Origin: Acidobacteria bacterium 28-1
Lineage (GTDB): Bacteria > Acidobacteriota > Blastocatellia > Pyrinomonadales > Pyrinomonadaceae
Length of the DNA: 64,000 nt
Direction of reading: 5' to 3'
Assembly (NCBI GenBank): GCA_002050365.1
Contig: MWYZ01000107.1
Location: forward strand, 1-64,000
The notes below the pieces were generated by a model. That model made no database searches. It worked only from the letters and a program-made list of their open reading frames with translations, and was not told where the DNA came from. A program made the translations under genes and the position numbers. Below are positions 15,399 to 23,077 of the stretch, in pieces (positions within the stretch are counted from its first letter, which is position 1; every line of letters begins with the position of its first letter).

Positions 15399-16820
15399 AT
15401 GTTTCGGCACGTTAAAAATATACATTTCATCGGCATCGGCGGCATCGGTATGAGCGGCATCGCCGAAGTTTTGTGCAATCTCGAATTCTCGGTGTCGGGT
15501 TCGGATTTGAAGAAGTCGAAAACGACCAATCGGCTGGAGAAACTCGGCGCGACAATTTACGAAGGACACGCGGCGGAAAACGTCGGCGACGCGCAAGTAG
15601 TCGTTTATTCATCGGCAGTTAAAGAAGACAATCCAGAGGTTGCAATTGCCAGAGAAAAGAAAATTCCGGTTATTCCGCGTGCTGAAATGTTAGCTGAATT
15701 AATGACTTTGAAACCGTATTCGGTCGGCGTTGCCGGCTCGCACGGAAAAACTTCGACGACTTCGATGGTCGCAACTGTTCTCGGACACGCGGGCGTTGAA
15801 CCGACAACGATTGTCGGCGGCGTAGTTGATACATTGGGGTCGAACGCCAAACTCGGCACGAGCGATTGGTTTGTTATTGAAGCTGACGAAAGCGACCGTT
15901 CGTTTCTGATGCTCAGCCCGACGATTTGCGTCGTGACGAACATTGACCGCGAACATATGGAATCTTACAAAGGAATGGAAGACGTTACGCAGTGTTTTAC
16001 TGATTTCGTCAACAAAGTTCCATTTTACGGCGCGTGTGTTTTGTGTCTCGACGACCCGAATGTGCAGTCAATTATTCCGGCAATTAAACGCCGCCGCGTA
16101 ACCTATGGGTTCACCGCGCAAGCCGATGTTTCAGCACATAACATTTCTTATAACGATACGTTCGGTTCGAGTTTTACCGTCTGGAAGGGAAGCGAAGCTT
16201 TGGGTGAGATAAATTTGCCCGTGCCGGGACAACATAATGTTTATAATGCGCTGGCGGCGACGACGGTCGCGCTCGAACTCGACGTTCCGTTTGAACAAAT
16301 CACTTCCGCGTTTGCTCAATTCAAAAATGCAAATCGTCGTTTTCAATTTAAAGGTGAAGCCGACGGCATCACGGTCATTGACGATTATGGACACCATCCG
16401 ACGGAGATTTTAGCAACTTTAGCGGCGGCAAAAGACGGTTCGGGCGGGCGGCGGACGGTCGTGGTTTTTCAGCCGCACCGCTACACCAGAACAAATGAGT
16501 TGATGGAAGATTTCGCACGCTGTTTCAATAACGCCGACGTGCTTTATCTGCTCGATATTTACGCGGCAAGCGAGCCGCCGATTGAGAATGTTACGGCGGA
16601 GATTTTGACTGAGAAAATTAAAGAATTCGGACATAAAAATGTCGCGTATATCGGCGAGATTGAAACCGCCGCCGCAAAAGTTGCAGAGAATTTGCAGACG
16701 GGCGATTTGGTAATAACTTTAGGCGCGGGAAGCATTACGCGGCTTTCCGATGAGATATTAGAAACTTTGCGACACAGAGACACGGAGACACGGAGACACG
16801 GAGAGAAAAGTTCAAGTTGA
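15399..16820 (+). CDS. murC: UDP-MurNAc:L-alanine ligase
   Basis: MurC adds L-alanine to UDP-MurNAc, the first amino acid step of the wall peptide. The N-terminus 'IHFIGIGGIGMSGIAEVL' is the classic MurC nucleotide-binding loop. 'VGVAGSHGKTSTTSMVA' is the ATP loop (about residues 109-125), followed by 'EADESDRSFL', 'NIDREHMESY', 'DDYGHHPTEI' and 'QPHRYTRT'. Starting at the ATG at 15399 gives 473 residues; the open frame back to 15330 is repeat-encoded. The final dozen or so residues (RHRDTETRRHGEKSSS) come from the AGACACGG array and are not part of the MurC fold. No murB follows, although the two genes are neighbours or fused in many dcw clusters. Confidence 0.95.
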   Translation: MFRHVKNIHFIGIGGIGMSGIAEVLCNLEFSVSGSDLKKSKTTNRLEKLGATIYEGHAAENVGDAQVVVYSSAVKEDNPEVAIAREKKIPVIPRAEMLAELMTLKPYSVGVAGSHGKTSTTSMVATVLGHAGVEPTTIVGGVVDTLGSNAKLGTSDWFVIEADESDRSFLMLSPTICVVTNIDREHMESYKGMEDVTQCFTDFVNKVPFYGACVLCLDDPNVQSIIPAIKRRRVTYGFTAQADVSAHNISYNDTFGSSFTVWKGSEALGEINLPVPGQHNVYNALAATTVALELDVPFEQITSAFAQFKNANRRFQFKGEADGITVIDDYGHHPTEILATLAAAKDGSGGRRTVVVFQPHRYTRTNELMEDFARCFNNADVLYLLDIYAASEPPIENVTAEILTEKIKEFGHKNVAYIGEIETAAAKVAENLQTGDLVITLGAGSITRLSDEILETLRHRDTETRRHGEKSSS

Positions 16821-16848
16821 GCGTCGAACCGCCGCGTCACCGTGTCGC
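16769..16848. repeat. Octamer array (AGACACGG) across the murC end, with an inverted partner
   Basis: Three perfect AGACACGG units (16778-16801) with flanking partial units encode the murC C-terminus. An imperfect reverse-complement partner (CCGCGTCACCGTGTCGC, ending 16848) lies just before the ftsQ start. This is the only array in the window with an 8-bp period. Confidence 0.85.
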
Positions 16849-16858
16849 ATCAGAAATT

Positions 16859-17683
16859 ATGGCAATACAAAAAACAACACCACGCAGAACAAACGCGGCA
16901 AAAAGACCGCGTAAGAGAGCAGCCGTCAACCGCAGGAAAACTTACGGAAAATTTGCAAACTTTTTTGTTCCGCTCTTTTTTGTCTTCGGCATTTTGGTTT
17001 GTTTGGGAGTTTTAGCGTTGATGGGTTATCGAACGGTAACGGCTTCCACTTTTTTCGATGTCAAAACGATTGACGTGCGCGGTTTGAATCGGGCTTCAAA
17101 AGATGACATCGAAAAAATTGTTAGCCGTCAGACGGAAAAGTCGGGCGTGTGGAACGCGGATTTGAACGTGATAAAAACCGATGTCGAACGATTAACATTC
17201 GTTAAATCGGCGGTTGTTTCGCGCGTTTTGCCCGACGGTTTGCGAGTCAGCGTGCGCGAGCGCGTGCCGCGAGTGATTGCAAAAATGAAGGCAGGCGATT
17301 TTTGGGCGGATGAAGAATCAGTAATTCTCGGTGCGGTTGGCAAAGATGAAGCGCGTCCGCCGTTTGTTTTGCGCGGTTGGGACGAATCGAAAACGGAAAA
17401 AGCCGCCAAAGATAATCAAGAGCGTGTGAAGATTTATTTGAAAATGCTCAATGAATGGCAGGATTTTGAACTCGCTAGGCGTGTCAGTTCGGTCAATCTG
17501 GCGGATTTGCAAGACCCGCAGGCAATCGTCCAGGATTCGGGCGAGAACATAACGGTTTCTTTGGGAAAAGAGAATTTTGCCAAGCGTCTGCAAAAGGCTC
17601 TGGAAGTTGTGGCAAATAAAGGAACGCAAATTGAAGCGATTATTTCCAACGGGCAAAATGTGATAGTGAAATATCGGAGTTAG
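16859..17683 (+). CDS. ftsQ: Cell division protein FtsQ
   Basis: The 274-residue protein has a strongly basic cytoplasmic N-terminus (Lys/Arg-rich, about 1-45), one membrane span (about 48-70) and a POTRA domain ('FFDVKTIDVRGLNRASKDDIEKIV', about 77-145). The FtsQ/DivIB C-domain follows ('VKSAVVSRVLPDGLRVSVRERVPRVIAKM'). FtsQ scaffolds FtsL and FtsB at the divisome. The ATG at 16859 begins a sensible basic leader; the 14 codons before it are repeat-encoded. Position between murC and ftsA agrees with the assignment. Confidence 0.92.
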   Translation: MAIQKTTPRRTNAAKRPRKRAAVNRRKTYGKFANFFVPLFFVFGILVCLGVLALMGYRTVTASTFFDVKTIDVRGLNRASKDDIEKIVSRQTEKSGVWNADLNVIKTDVERLTFVKSAVVSRVLPDGLRVSVRERVPRVIAKMKAGDFWADEESVILGAVGKDEARPPFVLRGWDESKTEKAAKDNQERVKIYLKMLNEWQDFELARRVSSVNLADLQDPQAIVQDSGENITVSLGKENFAKRLQKALEVVANKGTQIEAIISNGQNVIVKYRS

Positions 17684-17764
17684 TAGTCGGTTGTCGGTTG
17701 TCAGTTGTCAGTTTTTTCTATTTTAATGTCTGACAACTTACAACCGACTACTGACAACTGACAA
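17684..17764. repeat. Inverted heptamer array (TTGTCAG / CTGACAA) between ftsQ and ftsA
   Basis: Four left units (17684-17711: TAGTCGG, TTGTCGG, TTGTCAG, TTGTCAG) start at the base after the ftsQ stop. Five right units (17730-17764) are reverse complements. The array ends 5 bp before the ftsA ATG. The same unit family stands before valS. Confidence 0.95.
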
Positions 17765-17769
17765 AAATA

Positions 17770-19008
17770 ATGAATCGTGAAATACAAGCAGTCGGCTTAG
17801 ACATCGGCACAAGCAAAGTGCGCTGCATAATCGGCGAACCGTCAGACGGCAGCAAAATGAACATTGTCGGTTTCGGACAAGCCGAATCGCGCGGATTGCG
17901 GCGTGGAATCGTAACGACGACCGATGCGATTGTCGAATCAATCAAAAAAGCGGTCGGAGAAGCCGAGCGCGTCAGCGGTTTGGAAATCCAAATGGCGACG
18001 GTCAATCTTTCGGGCGAACATCTGCGCGGTGAAAATAAAAGCGGTGTCGTCGCGGTGGCAGGTGTCGAACGCGAAATTTCTACTGAGGATGTCGAACGCG
18101 CCGTCGAATCCGCCAGCGCGATGCAGCTTCCTGCCGGCTGGGAAATCGTTGACCGTCTGCCGCAGGAATTCATCATTGACGGGCAAGACGGAATTGTCGA
18201 ACCGATTGGAATGCGTGGGGCGCGTCTGGAAAGTCGGATTCACGTTGTTTCAAGTCCGAGCGCGGGCAAACAAAACGTCGTCAAGGCGATTCATCGGGCG
18301 AATTTGGAAGTCGAAAGTATGATGCTCGAACCGCTCGCGGCGGCAAACAGCACTCTGACCGATGACGATAAAGAATACGGTTGCGCACTGGTGAACATTG
18401 GTGCGGAAGTAACCAGCTTGATGATTTTTGGACGCGGCGCAGTGCAGCATACGGCGGTTTTTCCGTTCGGCGGAATACTGTTTACGAAAGACATCGCCGT
18501 GGGCTTGCGCGTTTCGATTCCCGAAGCGACGAAAATTAAACACTTTTACGGCTGCGTCGCCGGATTTCTGATGAGCGACGAGGAAAAGCAATCGGTTATC
18601 GAAGTAACGCCGGTCGGCAGACAGGAAACGCGCCAACTGTCGAAGGAAATTTTATGCGATATTATGCAGCCGCGAGCGGTCGAACTTCTGCAGCACATCG
18701 CGCACGAAGTTTTCAGCAATCGCGGACAAATTTCGAGCGGCGTGGTTTTGGCCGGCGGCGGCTCTCTGAATCGCGGAATGGTTGAGATTGCCGAACAGGT
18801 TTTCGACGCGCCGACCAGACTCGGATTTCTGGAGCAAAAACACTTCGGCGGCTTGCTCGACGAAGTGCAAAGTCCGGAATGGGCGGTCGCCGGCGGATTG
18901 GCTCTGGCTTCGATGCGTTCGCAAATCCGCCGGCAATCTGAGAGCGGAAAGTCGCCGACGCGCAAAGTTGCCGAGTGGTTTGAAAATTTTCGAGAGAAAT
19001 TTAGGTAA
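17770..19008 (+). CDS. ftsA: Cell division protein FtsA
   Basis: FtsA is the actin-like ATPase that tethers FtsZ rings to the membrane. The 412-residue protein begins with the phosphate-1 loop 'AVGLDIGTSKVRCIIGE', contains the FtsA-specific 1C subdomain region (about 85-165) and later 'GVVLAGGGSLNRGMVEIAE' (phosphate-2/adenosine region) and 'PEWAVAGGLALAS'. The C-terminus (RKVAEWFENFREKF) is a good amphipathic membrane-targeting helix. No Shine-Dalgarno is visible; the heptamer array ends 5 bp upstream. A gap of about 170 bp separates it from ftsZ. Confidence 0.96.
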   Translation: MNREIQAVGLDIGTSKVRCIIGEPSDGSKMNIVGFGQAESRGLRRGIVTTTDAIVESIKKAVGEAERVSGLEIQMATVNLSGEHLRGENKSGVVAVAGVEREISTEDVERAVESASAMQLPAGWEIVDRLPQEFIIDGQDGIVEPIGMRGARLESRIHVVSSPSAGKQNVVKAIHRANLEVESMMLEPLAAANSTLTDDDKEYGCALVNIGAEVTSLMIFGRGAVQHTAVFPFGGILFTKDIAVGLRVSIPEATKIKHFYGCVAGFLMSDEEKQSVIEVTPVGRQETRQLSKEILCDIMQPRAVELLQHIAHEVFSNRGQISSGVVLAGGGSLNRGMVEIAEQVFDAPTRLGFLEQKHFGGLLDEVQSPEWAVAGGLALASMRSQIRRQSESGKSPTRKVAEWFENFREKFR

Positions 19009-19175
19009 ATGTAACATTTCGACTAGATTTTTTACCCCAAATCGTTGTATGCTTTTTCGCCAGAGACACAATATCTTGTTGAAATCGGAAATCTCATCGA
19101 AAATCATCTCGATTAGCTTTAGATACTAAAATTCATTAACGGGAATCTTAAATAATACGGACGGACGGTCTTCAA

Positions 19176-20312
19176 ATGAAAAATAATAACTTAAAAATTT
19201 ATATCGACGAGCCGCCAATTACTGGCGCAAAAATCATTGTTATCGGTGTCGGCGGCGGCGGCGGTAACGCGGTTAACCGTATGATTGAAGCCGGCATTAA
19301 AGGTGTTAACTTTATCGTGGTTAATACCGATCTGCAAGCCTTAAACGATTCACAGTCTCCGATAAAAATACAGCTTGGAAGTAATTTGACGCGCGGTTTA
19401 GGAGCGGGCGCAAATCCTGAAATCGGGCGCAAAGCCGCTATTGAAGACACCGAGAAAATAATTGACGTTTTGCAGGGCGCAGATATGGTTTTCGTTACGA
19501 CCGGACTTGGTGGAGGAACGGGAACCGGAGCCGCTCCCGTAATTGCCGCGCTCGCCATCGAACTCGGCGCATTGACCGTCGCCGTTGTTACCAAGCCGTT
19601 CACCGTCGAAGGCAAAAAACGTATGCGGCAAGCCGAAGAAGGACTCGCCGAACTGCGCGGCTGTGTTGATACAATTATTACGATTCCGAATTCAAAATTA
19701 AAAGAAGTCGAAGAGAAAATTTCGATTATGGAAGCGTTCCGCCGCGCCGACGAGATTTTGTTGCAAGCCGTTCAAGGCATCTCGGATTTAATAATCGTGC
19801 CGGGCATTATCAATCTCGATTTTGCCGACGTTAAATCGGTAATGCAGGGAATGGGCGTAGCGTTAATGGGCATCGGACACGGAAGCGGCGACGGCGCGGC
19901 GGTCAAGGCGATGAAAGCGGCGATTGATTCAAAATTGCTGGAAGAAAATTCAATCAAAGGAGCGAAAGGCGCACTTATAAATATCACCGGTTCAAAAAAT
20001 ATGCCGCTCGACGAGATTGAAGAATCAATTTCCCTGATTTACCAAGAAGCCCACGAAGACGCGAATATTATTTTCGGCACGGTCTTTGATGAAGAGATGA
20101 AAGATGCGGTGAAAATCACCGTTATCGCCACCGGCTTTGACAATAAAAAGCAGATGATGCCGCAAACCACCGCGCCAGAAGTTACGACCGCAAGCAATAC
20201 CGCCACTGCCGCAGCTGTCGGAAATTTTAATTCGTCGGCAGCTTACAATTCGGCGGATGCAAATAAAGAAGATATAAATGTTCCCACGTTTATTCGCCGA
20301 CAGGCGGACTAA
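19176..20312 (+). CDS. ftsZ: Cell division GTPase FtsZ
   Basis: FtsZ polymerises into the cytokinetic ring. The 378 residues carry the tubulin signature GGGTGTG (about 112-118), the N-terminal '[15 protein letters not shown]' and the T7 region '[11 protein letters not shown]'. A variable linker is followed by the conserved C-terminal peptide '[13 protein letters not shown]', which binds FtsA and other partners. Length is normal. The 167-bp upstream gap is the largest inside the cluster after the leader, so ftsZ may have its own promoter; no box is convincing. It ends the division cluster and is followed by repeat-rich noncoding sequence. Confidence 0.98.
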   Translation: MKNNNLKIYIDEPPITGAKIIVIGVGGGGGNAVNRMIEAGIKGVNFIVVNTDLQALNDSQSPIKIQLGSNLTRGLGAGANPEIGRKAAIEDTEKIIDVLQGADMVFVTTGLGGGTGTGAAPVIAALAIELGALTVAVVTKPFTVEGKKRMRQAEEGLAELRGCVDTIITIPNSKLKEVEEKISIMEAFRRADEILLQAVQGISDLIIVPGIINLDFADVKSVMQGMGVALMGIGHGSGDGAAVKAMKAAIDSKLLEENSIKGAKGALINITGSKNMPLDEIEESISLIYQEAHEDANIIFGTVFDEEMKDAVKITVIATGFDNKKQMMPQTTAPEVTTASNTATAAAVGNFNSSAAYNSADANKEDINVPTFIRRQAD

Positions 20313-20315
20313 AAA

Positions 20316-20408
20316 TTAGTGGAGAGTATGAGTGGAGAGCGGAGAATAAATCATTTAACAACATTGTTAGAACAAACTACGAATTTTCTTCTCTCCACTC
20401 TCCACTAA
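20316..20408. repeat. Inverted GTGGAGA-type array after ftsZ
   Basis: The left arm carries TTAGTGGAGAGTATGAGTGG-type repeats. The right arm (about 20387-20408) carries the complementary CTCTCCACTCTCCACTAA, with about 45 nt of AT-rich loop. It could serve as a 3' hairpin for the dcw transcript. Confidence 0.85.
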
Positions 20409-20493
20409 CAAAGACGCGCTGAAAATTAATCGCTCGGATGCGCCGAATTTTCTCCCGCCGAAACACAACATAAAATATATGTATGAGGCGGAA

Positions 20494-20549
20494 GTTAAAA
20501 AGTAAAAAGTAAAAAGTAAAAAGGCAAAAGTAAAAAGTAAAAAGTTAAG
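20494..20549. repeat. Direct heptamer array (AGTAAAA) before pdxA
   Basis: Eight consecutive heptamers, five of them exactly AGTAAAA and the rest close variants, occupy 20494-20549. Unlike most arrays here it has no evident inverted partner. Confidence 0.92.
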
Positions 20550-20597
20550 TCTGAATCGGATTAGTTATTACTGCCGCTTTTATGTAAAAATAATTTA

Positions 20598-21632
20598 GTG
20601 AATGTTAAACGAAGCGAAGAAAATCTCCAGCCGAAAGAAATAAGCCGCAACTTACCGCGAATCGGAATTACAATGGGTGATGCCGCCGGCATCGGGGCGG
20701 AAATTACACTTAAAGCCTTAGCGGACGAAAATCTTAAAAAAATCTGTGTGCCGATTGTCATCGGTGATTTCGTTTTTCTACAAAAAACAGCGCGAGCTTT
20801 GAAATTGGATTTTGATTTTGTTGATGTTCTAAACACTTCTTTGACGAATCCAAACCAAACTGCCGTTTATAATTTAAATAATCTGCGAGAAGAAATAATT
20901 TTGGGTGAAGATTCGGCGGCGGCGGGAAAGGCTGCTGCTGAATATATCGAATGTGCCGTTCGTCTCTGGCGCGAGAGAAAAATTGATGCAATTGCCACCG
21001 CGCCGATTAGTAAATGGGCGATTGCGCTCGGCGGTTACGATTTTCCCGGACACACGGAATTTCTCGCCGATTTAACCGACACGAAAGAATTTGCGATGAG
21101 TTTTTTCGCCGATAAACTGCGCGTCGTTTTGCTTTCGACGCACGTTTCGCTTCGTGTGGCGATTGAATTGGTGAAGAAAGAAAAACTGGTCGAACTGATA
21201 AAATTTACCCACCGAGAAATTTCTAAACTTCTTAAAAGAGATGCCCGAATCGCAGTTGCCGGACTAAATCCGCACGCTTCGGAAAATGGTATGTTCGGCG
21301 CGGAAGAAGCGAGCGAGATACAGCCGGCAATCGAGGAATGCCGGAAAAAATTCGGGATTGATGTCGCCGGCGCGTTCTCGCCGGACACAATTTTTCTGCG
21401 CGGATTCAGGGGCGAATTCGACGCGGTGGTTTCCTGTTACCACGACCAAGCGACGATTGCCGTCAAATGTTTATCGTTCGGCGCGTCGGTCAATGTAACG
21501 CTCGGCTTGCCCTTGGTGAGAACTTCAGTTGACCACGGCACCGCGTTCGATATTGCCGGAAGAGGCATAGCGGACGCTTCGAGTATGAAAGCCGCAATAA
21601 AACTAGCGGCAAAACTTTCTGCTGATTCGTAA
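20598..21632 (+). CDS. pdxA: 4-hydroxythreonine-4-phosphate dehydrogenase
   Basis: PdxA oxidises 4-phospho-hydroxy-L-threonine in the deoxyxylulose-5-phosphate-independent-pool branch of pyridoxal phosphate synthesis. The 344-residue protein starts 'RIGITMGDAAGIGAEITLKAL', has the metal ligands in 'FPGHTEFLADL' and 'SCYHDQATIAVK', and ends with 'VRTSVDHGTAFDIAGRGIAD', a diagnostic PdxA stretch. The GTG at 20598 is used because no ATG lies before the conserved start; a slightly shorter N-terminus is possible. PdxA2-type enzymes that act on four-carbon acid phosphates share the fold, so substrate is inferred from family only. Confidence 0.93.
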   Translation: MNVKRSEENLQPKEISRNLPRIGITMGDAAGIGAEITLKALADENLKKICVPIVIGDFVFLQKTARALKLDFDFVDVLNTSLTNPNQTAVYNLNNLREEIILGEDSAAAGKAAAEYIECAVRLWRERKIDAIATAPISKWAIALGGYDFPGHTEFLADLTDTKEFAMSFFADKLRVVLLSTHVSLRVAIELVKKEKLVELIKFTHREISKLLKRDARIAVAGLNPHASENGMFGAEEASEIQPAIEECRKKFGIDVAGAFSPDTIFLRGFRGEFDAVVSCYHDQATIAVKCLSFGASVNVTLGLPLVRTSVDHGTAFDIAGRGIADASSMKAAIKLAAKLSADS

Positions 21633-21749
21633 AGCGGGCGGGAAGTTTGCTAATATACTATTAAGTAATTACTAGCTGGCGGTAATTGAGCATAACCGAT
21701 TGTTTCACAATAAAATTTTTTTGAATTCGATAAGGAGAAGATTCGCACG

Positions 21750-22868
21750 GTGTCAAAACGTAAACTACTTCTGGCAGACGATTCGGTAACGATTCAAAAA
21801 GTCGTTAATCTGACGTTTGCCGACGAAGGAATTGAAGTCATTACCGTCGGCGATGGAGATGCGGCGATGCAAAAATTCGTCGAAGACACGCCCGATTTGG
21901 TGATGGCTGATGTCAATATGCCCGGACTCGATGGCTACCGAATTTGCGAAATGATTAAGCAGGATGATAAAACCAAGCAAATTCCGGTGATTTTGCTGGT
22001 CGGTTCATTCGAGCCATTCGACGAAGATGAAGCGCGCCGGGTCGGCGCGGACGATTACCTGACAAAACCATTTCAATCTATTCGTCAATTAATTAACAAA
22101 GTTTCCAATCTGCTCGACGCTCAAGAAACAACAGATTTTACGGAAGAATCCGCCGTCAATAGTTTTCACGACACATTAGAAATGGAAGCGCTTGATGAAG
22201 AACCAACTTCGACTGAAAATTTAGAAGATACAGCAACAAATAACGAGATTATAATCACGAATCAAATCGGCAGTTTGCCGACTGACGAAGCGCAAAAATT
22301 TGAATTCAAACCGGCGGATGAATCGTCCGCCGAGCATACGAAATTAATTTCGCAAGAGCAAACGGCTGCTTTTGAGAGTTCAGCCGAAGACGAAACGGAA
22401 AACGAATGGATAATAACGCAGCATTCATTTGAAAAAGAAACGGATGAAGAAGATACGGAATATACAAAAGATAAAAAAGTTGCTCTGCACGATGAGAAAA
22501 TTTATGAATTCGACGGTGAAATAGATTTTGCAGAAGAAGACATAACCATTGAATCGGAGCAGAATTTTAACGAGCGAAATAAAACTTCCGGAATATCCTC
22601 AACAACCAAAACTGCGCCCGCACTGGATTTCGATGATTTCAATTTGCTTGAACTACCACAGCCGAAAAAAGAATCCGCGCCAAGTCAAAGCGGAATCGGA
22701 ACAGTCAAAACTTTTGTTGAACAAAAAGAAATTAATGCTGATTCGGCACGATTCGACGGTTTATCACCGGAAATGATTGAAGCAATCGCTGACAAAGTAG
22801 TCGAAAAAATGTCTGATAAGGTCATCAAAAAAATCGTTAACGAAGTCGTTTCGCAAATGGCGAAGTAA
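21750..22868 (+). CDS. Receiver-domain protein with long acidic tail
   Basis: The 372 residues begin with a receiver domain (about 1-123): Asp pair 10-11, phosphoacceptor Asp54 in 'VMADVNMPGLDG' and Lys in 'YLTKPF'. The residue after the fourth strand is Gly rather than Thr/Ser ('ILLVGSFEPFDEDEARRVGADD'), a variant I recall from acidobacterial and deltaproteobacterial regulators. About 190 acidic, low-complexity residues follow, then a conserved amphipathic end ('MIEAIADKVVEKMSDKVIKKIV'). No DNA-binding or enzymatic domain is present, so it probably signals by protein contact, as the motility regulators FrzS and RomR do. AAGGAG precedes the GTG start. A strong terminator follows. Confidence 0.82.
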   Translation: MSKRKLLLADDSVTIQKVVNLTFADEGIEVITVGDGDAAMQKFVEDTPDLVMADVNMPGLDGYRICEMIKQDDKTKQIPVILLVGSFEPFDEDEARRVGADDYLTKPFQSIRQLINKVSNLLDAQETTDFTEESAVNSFHDTLEMEALDEEPTSTENLEDTATNNEIIITNQIGSLPTDEAQKFEFKPADESSAEHTKLISQEQTAAFESSAEDETENEWIITQHSFEKETDEEDTEYTKDKKVALHDEKIYEFDGEIDFAEEDITIESEQNFNERNKTSGISSTTKTAPALDFDDFNLLELPQPKKESAPSQSGIGTVKTFVEQKEINADSARFDGLSPEMIEAIADKVVEKMSDKVIKKIVNEVVSQMAK

Positions 22869-22900
22869 AAATAAACGAGCGAATTGAAATTAAAAATTAC

Positions 22901-22947
22901 GCGGTTAGTTTTCGCCCTTTCAAATGAAAACTAACCGCTTTTGTTTT
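22901..22947 (+). terminator. Rho-independent terminator after the receiver protein
   Basis: A perfect 13-bp stem (22901-22913 with 22926-22938) with a 12-nt loop is followed by TTTTGTTTT. Confidence 0.9.
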
Positions 22948-22952
22948 AGAAT

Positions 22953-23070
22953 CAGTAGTCGGTTATCAGTAGTCAGTTGTCAGTTCTTCGGAAGGTAAAA
23001 TATTGGTTGTTTTGAAAACTTAGACAACAATGCACCGACAACTGACTACTGACAACCGACAACCGACAAC
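22953..23070. repeat. Inverted heptamer array (TTGTCAG / CCGACAA) before valS
   Basis: Four left units (22956-22983) and five right units (23035-23069) belong to the same family as the array before ftsA. About 50 nt of unrelated sequence separate the arms. The array ends 8 bp before the valS ATG. Confidence 0.93.
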
Positions 23071-23077
23071 TTAATTT

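Noticed and set aside
10403-23070. Heptamer arrays as a CRISPR array
   Set aside because: Units are 7 bp without spacers of constant length, and no cas genes are in the window.
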